Shown here: piece by piece, positions 63,501 through 64,000 of the stretch
Numbering within the stretch: position 1 is the first letter of the stretch
How the letters are laid out: every line of letters starts with the position of its first letter
Assembly: GCA_019095985.1 (NCBI GenBank)
Contig: CM032663.1
Coordinates: 18,513,649-18,577,648 of the forward strand
Direction: 5' to 3'
Length of the DNA stretch: 64,000 nucleotides
From: Streblospio benedicti
Taxonomy: Eukaryota; Annelida; Polychaeta; Spionida; Spionidae
Program-made: the position numbers and the translations under genes
The notes under the pieces: generated by a model
Seen by the model: the letters and a program-made list of their open reading frames with translations, nothing else
What the model was told of the DNA's origin: nothing
The model's database searches: none

Positions 63501-63520
63501 ACGGCAGGTCTTCTTTGTAA
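48527..63520 (+). CDS. WIF1: Wnt inhibitory factor 1 (WIF domain plus five EGF repeats)
   Basis: Secreted Wnt antagonist. Eleven exons in consistent phase give 366 residues, close to the human 379: 48527-48594, 48981-49063, 50278-50414, 53890-53992, 54129-54272, 57197-57301, 61097-61192, 61564-61665, 61969-62064, 62145-62240, 63450-63520. Exon 1 encodes a signal peptide (PAWLIICIGVLA). Exons 2-5 encode the WIF domain, with LALWIDGKEIERFLG, VKIVEITWAAEDEYKYYFSD and FEISIPCTYSVTGVGSMYIV. Exons 6-10 are each one EGF repeat with the CxxxCxNGGxCxxxxxCxCxxGxxGxxC spacing, all bounded by phase 1 introns. The last exon is a strongly basic tail (PKRRKRRKNKFIKHGR), which fits heparan sulfate binding. 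The single WIF domain followed by exactly five EGF repeats is the WIF1 arrangement. An alternative last exon may exist near 63934. Confidence 0.93.
50589..50697. repeat. Inverted repeat with about 44-base arms in a WIF1 intron
   Basis: ACCATGGGCCCCAGCATCATGAGAGGGG... (from 50589) is mirrored by ...CCCCTCTCATGAAGCTGGGGTTCATGGT (ending 50697). The loop is about 22 bases. The arms are GC-richer than the surroundings. It may be a small foldback element or a hairpin-forming transcript. No coding content. Confidence 0.7.
54880..55040. repeat. Decayed copy related to the 23.5 kb MITE
   Basis: The segment contains CTCTATAAAGAGTCACCACC, then GAGTAGAGAGGCCACAAAGA and CCATAAAAAGACCACC. These are diverged versions of the CTCTATTAAAACCACC / AGAGAGGTGGTCTC text of the element at 23500-24012. 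It lies in a WIF1 intron. Confidence 0.45.
58291..58595. mobile_element. MITE with TTA target duplication (PIF/Harbinger-like), G-rich interior
   Basis: The left end GGGAACGATCATAAATAA and right end TTATTTATGATCGTTCC are terminal inverted repeats of about 17-23 bases. TTA stands directly outside both ends (58288-58290 and 58596-58598), matching the three-base TWA duplication of PIF/Harbinger elements. The 305-base interior holds several runs of 6-10 G and has no coding capacity. It sits in the WIF1 intron between EGF exons 1 and 2. Confidence 0.7.
60555..60600. repeat. Small palindrome GGCTCCGTAGGAGCC at a likely element end
   Basis: GGCTCCGTAGGAGCCGTGCCAGCTAGTA ends at about 60600. GGCTCC/GGAGCC makes a small hairpin, and the reverse complement starts TACTAGCTGGCACGGCTCC. 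This resembles TACTAGCAGACCCGCG near 54405, facing the other way. They are likely the ends of two copies of a repeat family I cannot name. Confidence 0.35.
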
Positions 63521-63933
63521 CGTTCTTAGCTTGTAGCCTCTCCTAAAAGAAAGAGTGCACTAGGGTAATTTGAAACGAGGATTGAAATGTCCTATTTCAT
63601 TTTGTGAATATCAATTTTGAGAAGATATTAACGACATACTGAGGAAATTATTTGAAAACCTTAGTACACCTCTTATTTCCTGTAAGGTAGATGAGTAGTT
63701 TTAAATAGAATAAGTAGTTAATTTGCATGATGAAATAGTATTATTGATGAAAAATTAAATTTGCGTAAATAGTTTAAAATGGAAGTGCAAACATGCTTAC
63801 TGTTTGTTTAGTGTCTTTGCTTTTATTATTTAATTCAGTAATGGCATTTGAGAAGGAACTTTTTAAAACCTGTCTCAAATTTTCTTGATTTCATGCATAA
63901 AGTGTATTGTACTTTCCTTTTGACTTTCTATAG

Positions 63934-64000
63934 GGCATTTAGATTACGACGCGTCCTTCGCAGACAGTGATAACTGCCGAGGTGGCAAGAAAGGGGGATG
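63934..64000 (+). other. Possible alternative 3' exon of WIF1 at the window edge
   Basis: A strong pyrimidine tract and acceptor (TTTCCTTTTGACTTTCTATAG) end at 63933. Spliced from the last EGF exon (phase 1) the sequence stays open to the window end, beginning RHLDYDASFADSDNCRGG. Spliced from an internal GT in the basic-tail exon (63508) it gives a short basic tail, RAFRLRRVLRRQ, and a stop. Which of these is used, if any, cannot be decided here. Confidence 0.35.

Overview
This is an AT-rich stretch of an animal nuclear genome. The genes carry many short exons with GT-AG introns, long intergenic and UTR stretches, microsatellites and decayed transposon pieces. The protein set (inositol trisphosphate receptor, myo-inositol symporter, Shc adaptor, BRPF/peregrin, Wnt inhibitory factor) is bilaterian. 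The divergence from vertebrates and the frequent TACATGTA-type words suggest a marine invertebrate, perhaps a hemichordate or other ambulacrarian, or a lophotrochozoan. The sequence alone does not settle the lineage, and I name no species.

Layout. 1-22.1 kb, plus strand: the C-terminal half of an IP3 receptor (27 coding exons seen, 1646-20011, the 5' half lying outside the window) and its long 3' UTR. A complete intronless GT10 alpha-1,3-fucosyltransferase sits on the opposite strand in one of its introns (3092-4309). 22.4-29.9 kb, plus: a complete SLC2A13/HMIT-like proton myo-inositol symporter (11 exons, 632 codons). 29.9-31.9 kb, minus: a complete, single-exon Shc adaptor (513 aa), tail-to-tail with the symporter. 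33.5-44.0 kb, minus: a complete BRPF1/3-type scaffold of a MOZ/MORF acetyltransferase complex (14 coding exons), whose fourth coding exon has an in-frame stop framed by two compensating homopolymer length changes. 44.1-48.5 kb: the probable BRPF promoter, a 5'-truncated LINE and a large GT microsatellite. 48.5-63.5 kb, plus: a WIF1 gene (WIF domain, five EGF repeats, basic tail), with a possible alternative 3' exon at the window edge.

How they relate. IP3 receptor and myo-inositol symporter act at opposite ends of the phosphoinositide cycle, Shc feeds receptor tyrosine kinase signals to Ras, BRPF is a chromatin scaffold and WIF1 a secreted Wnt antagonist. I see no operon-like functional unit. 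The more telling point is linkage: human ITPR1/BRPF1 (3p25-26), ITPR3/BRPF3 (6p21) and ITPR2/SLC2A13/WIF1 (chromosome 12) look like dispersed remains of the same ancestral block.

I did not find a convincing undescribed biological system. The best leads are the nested and intronless genes, two phase-neutral candidate cassette exons in the IP3 receptor, the broken-looking but frame-restored BRPF exon, the conserved gene block, and several long intronic inverted repeats and MITEs.
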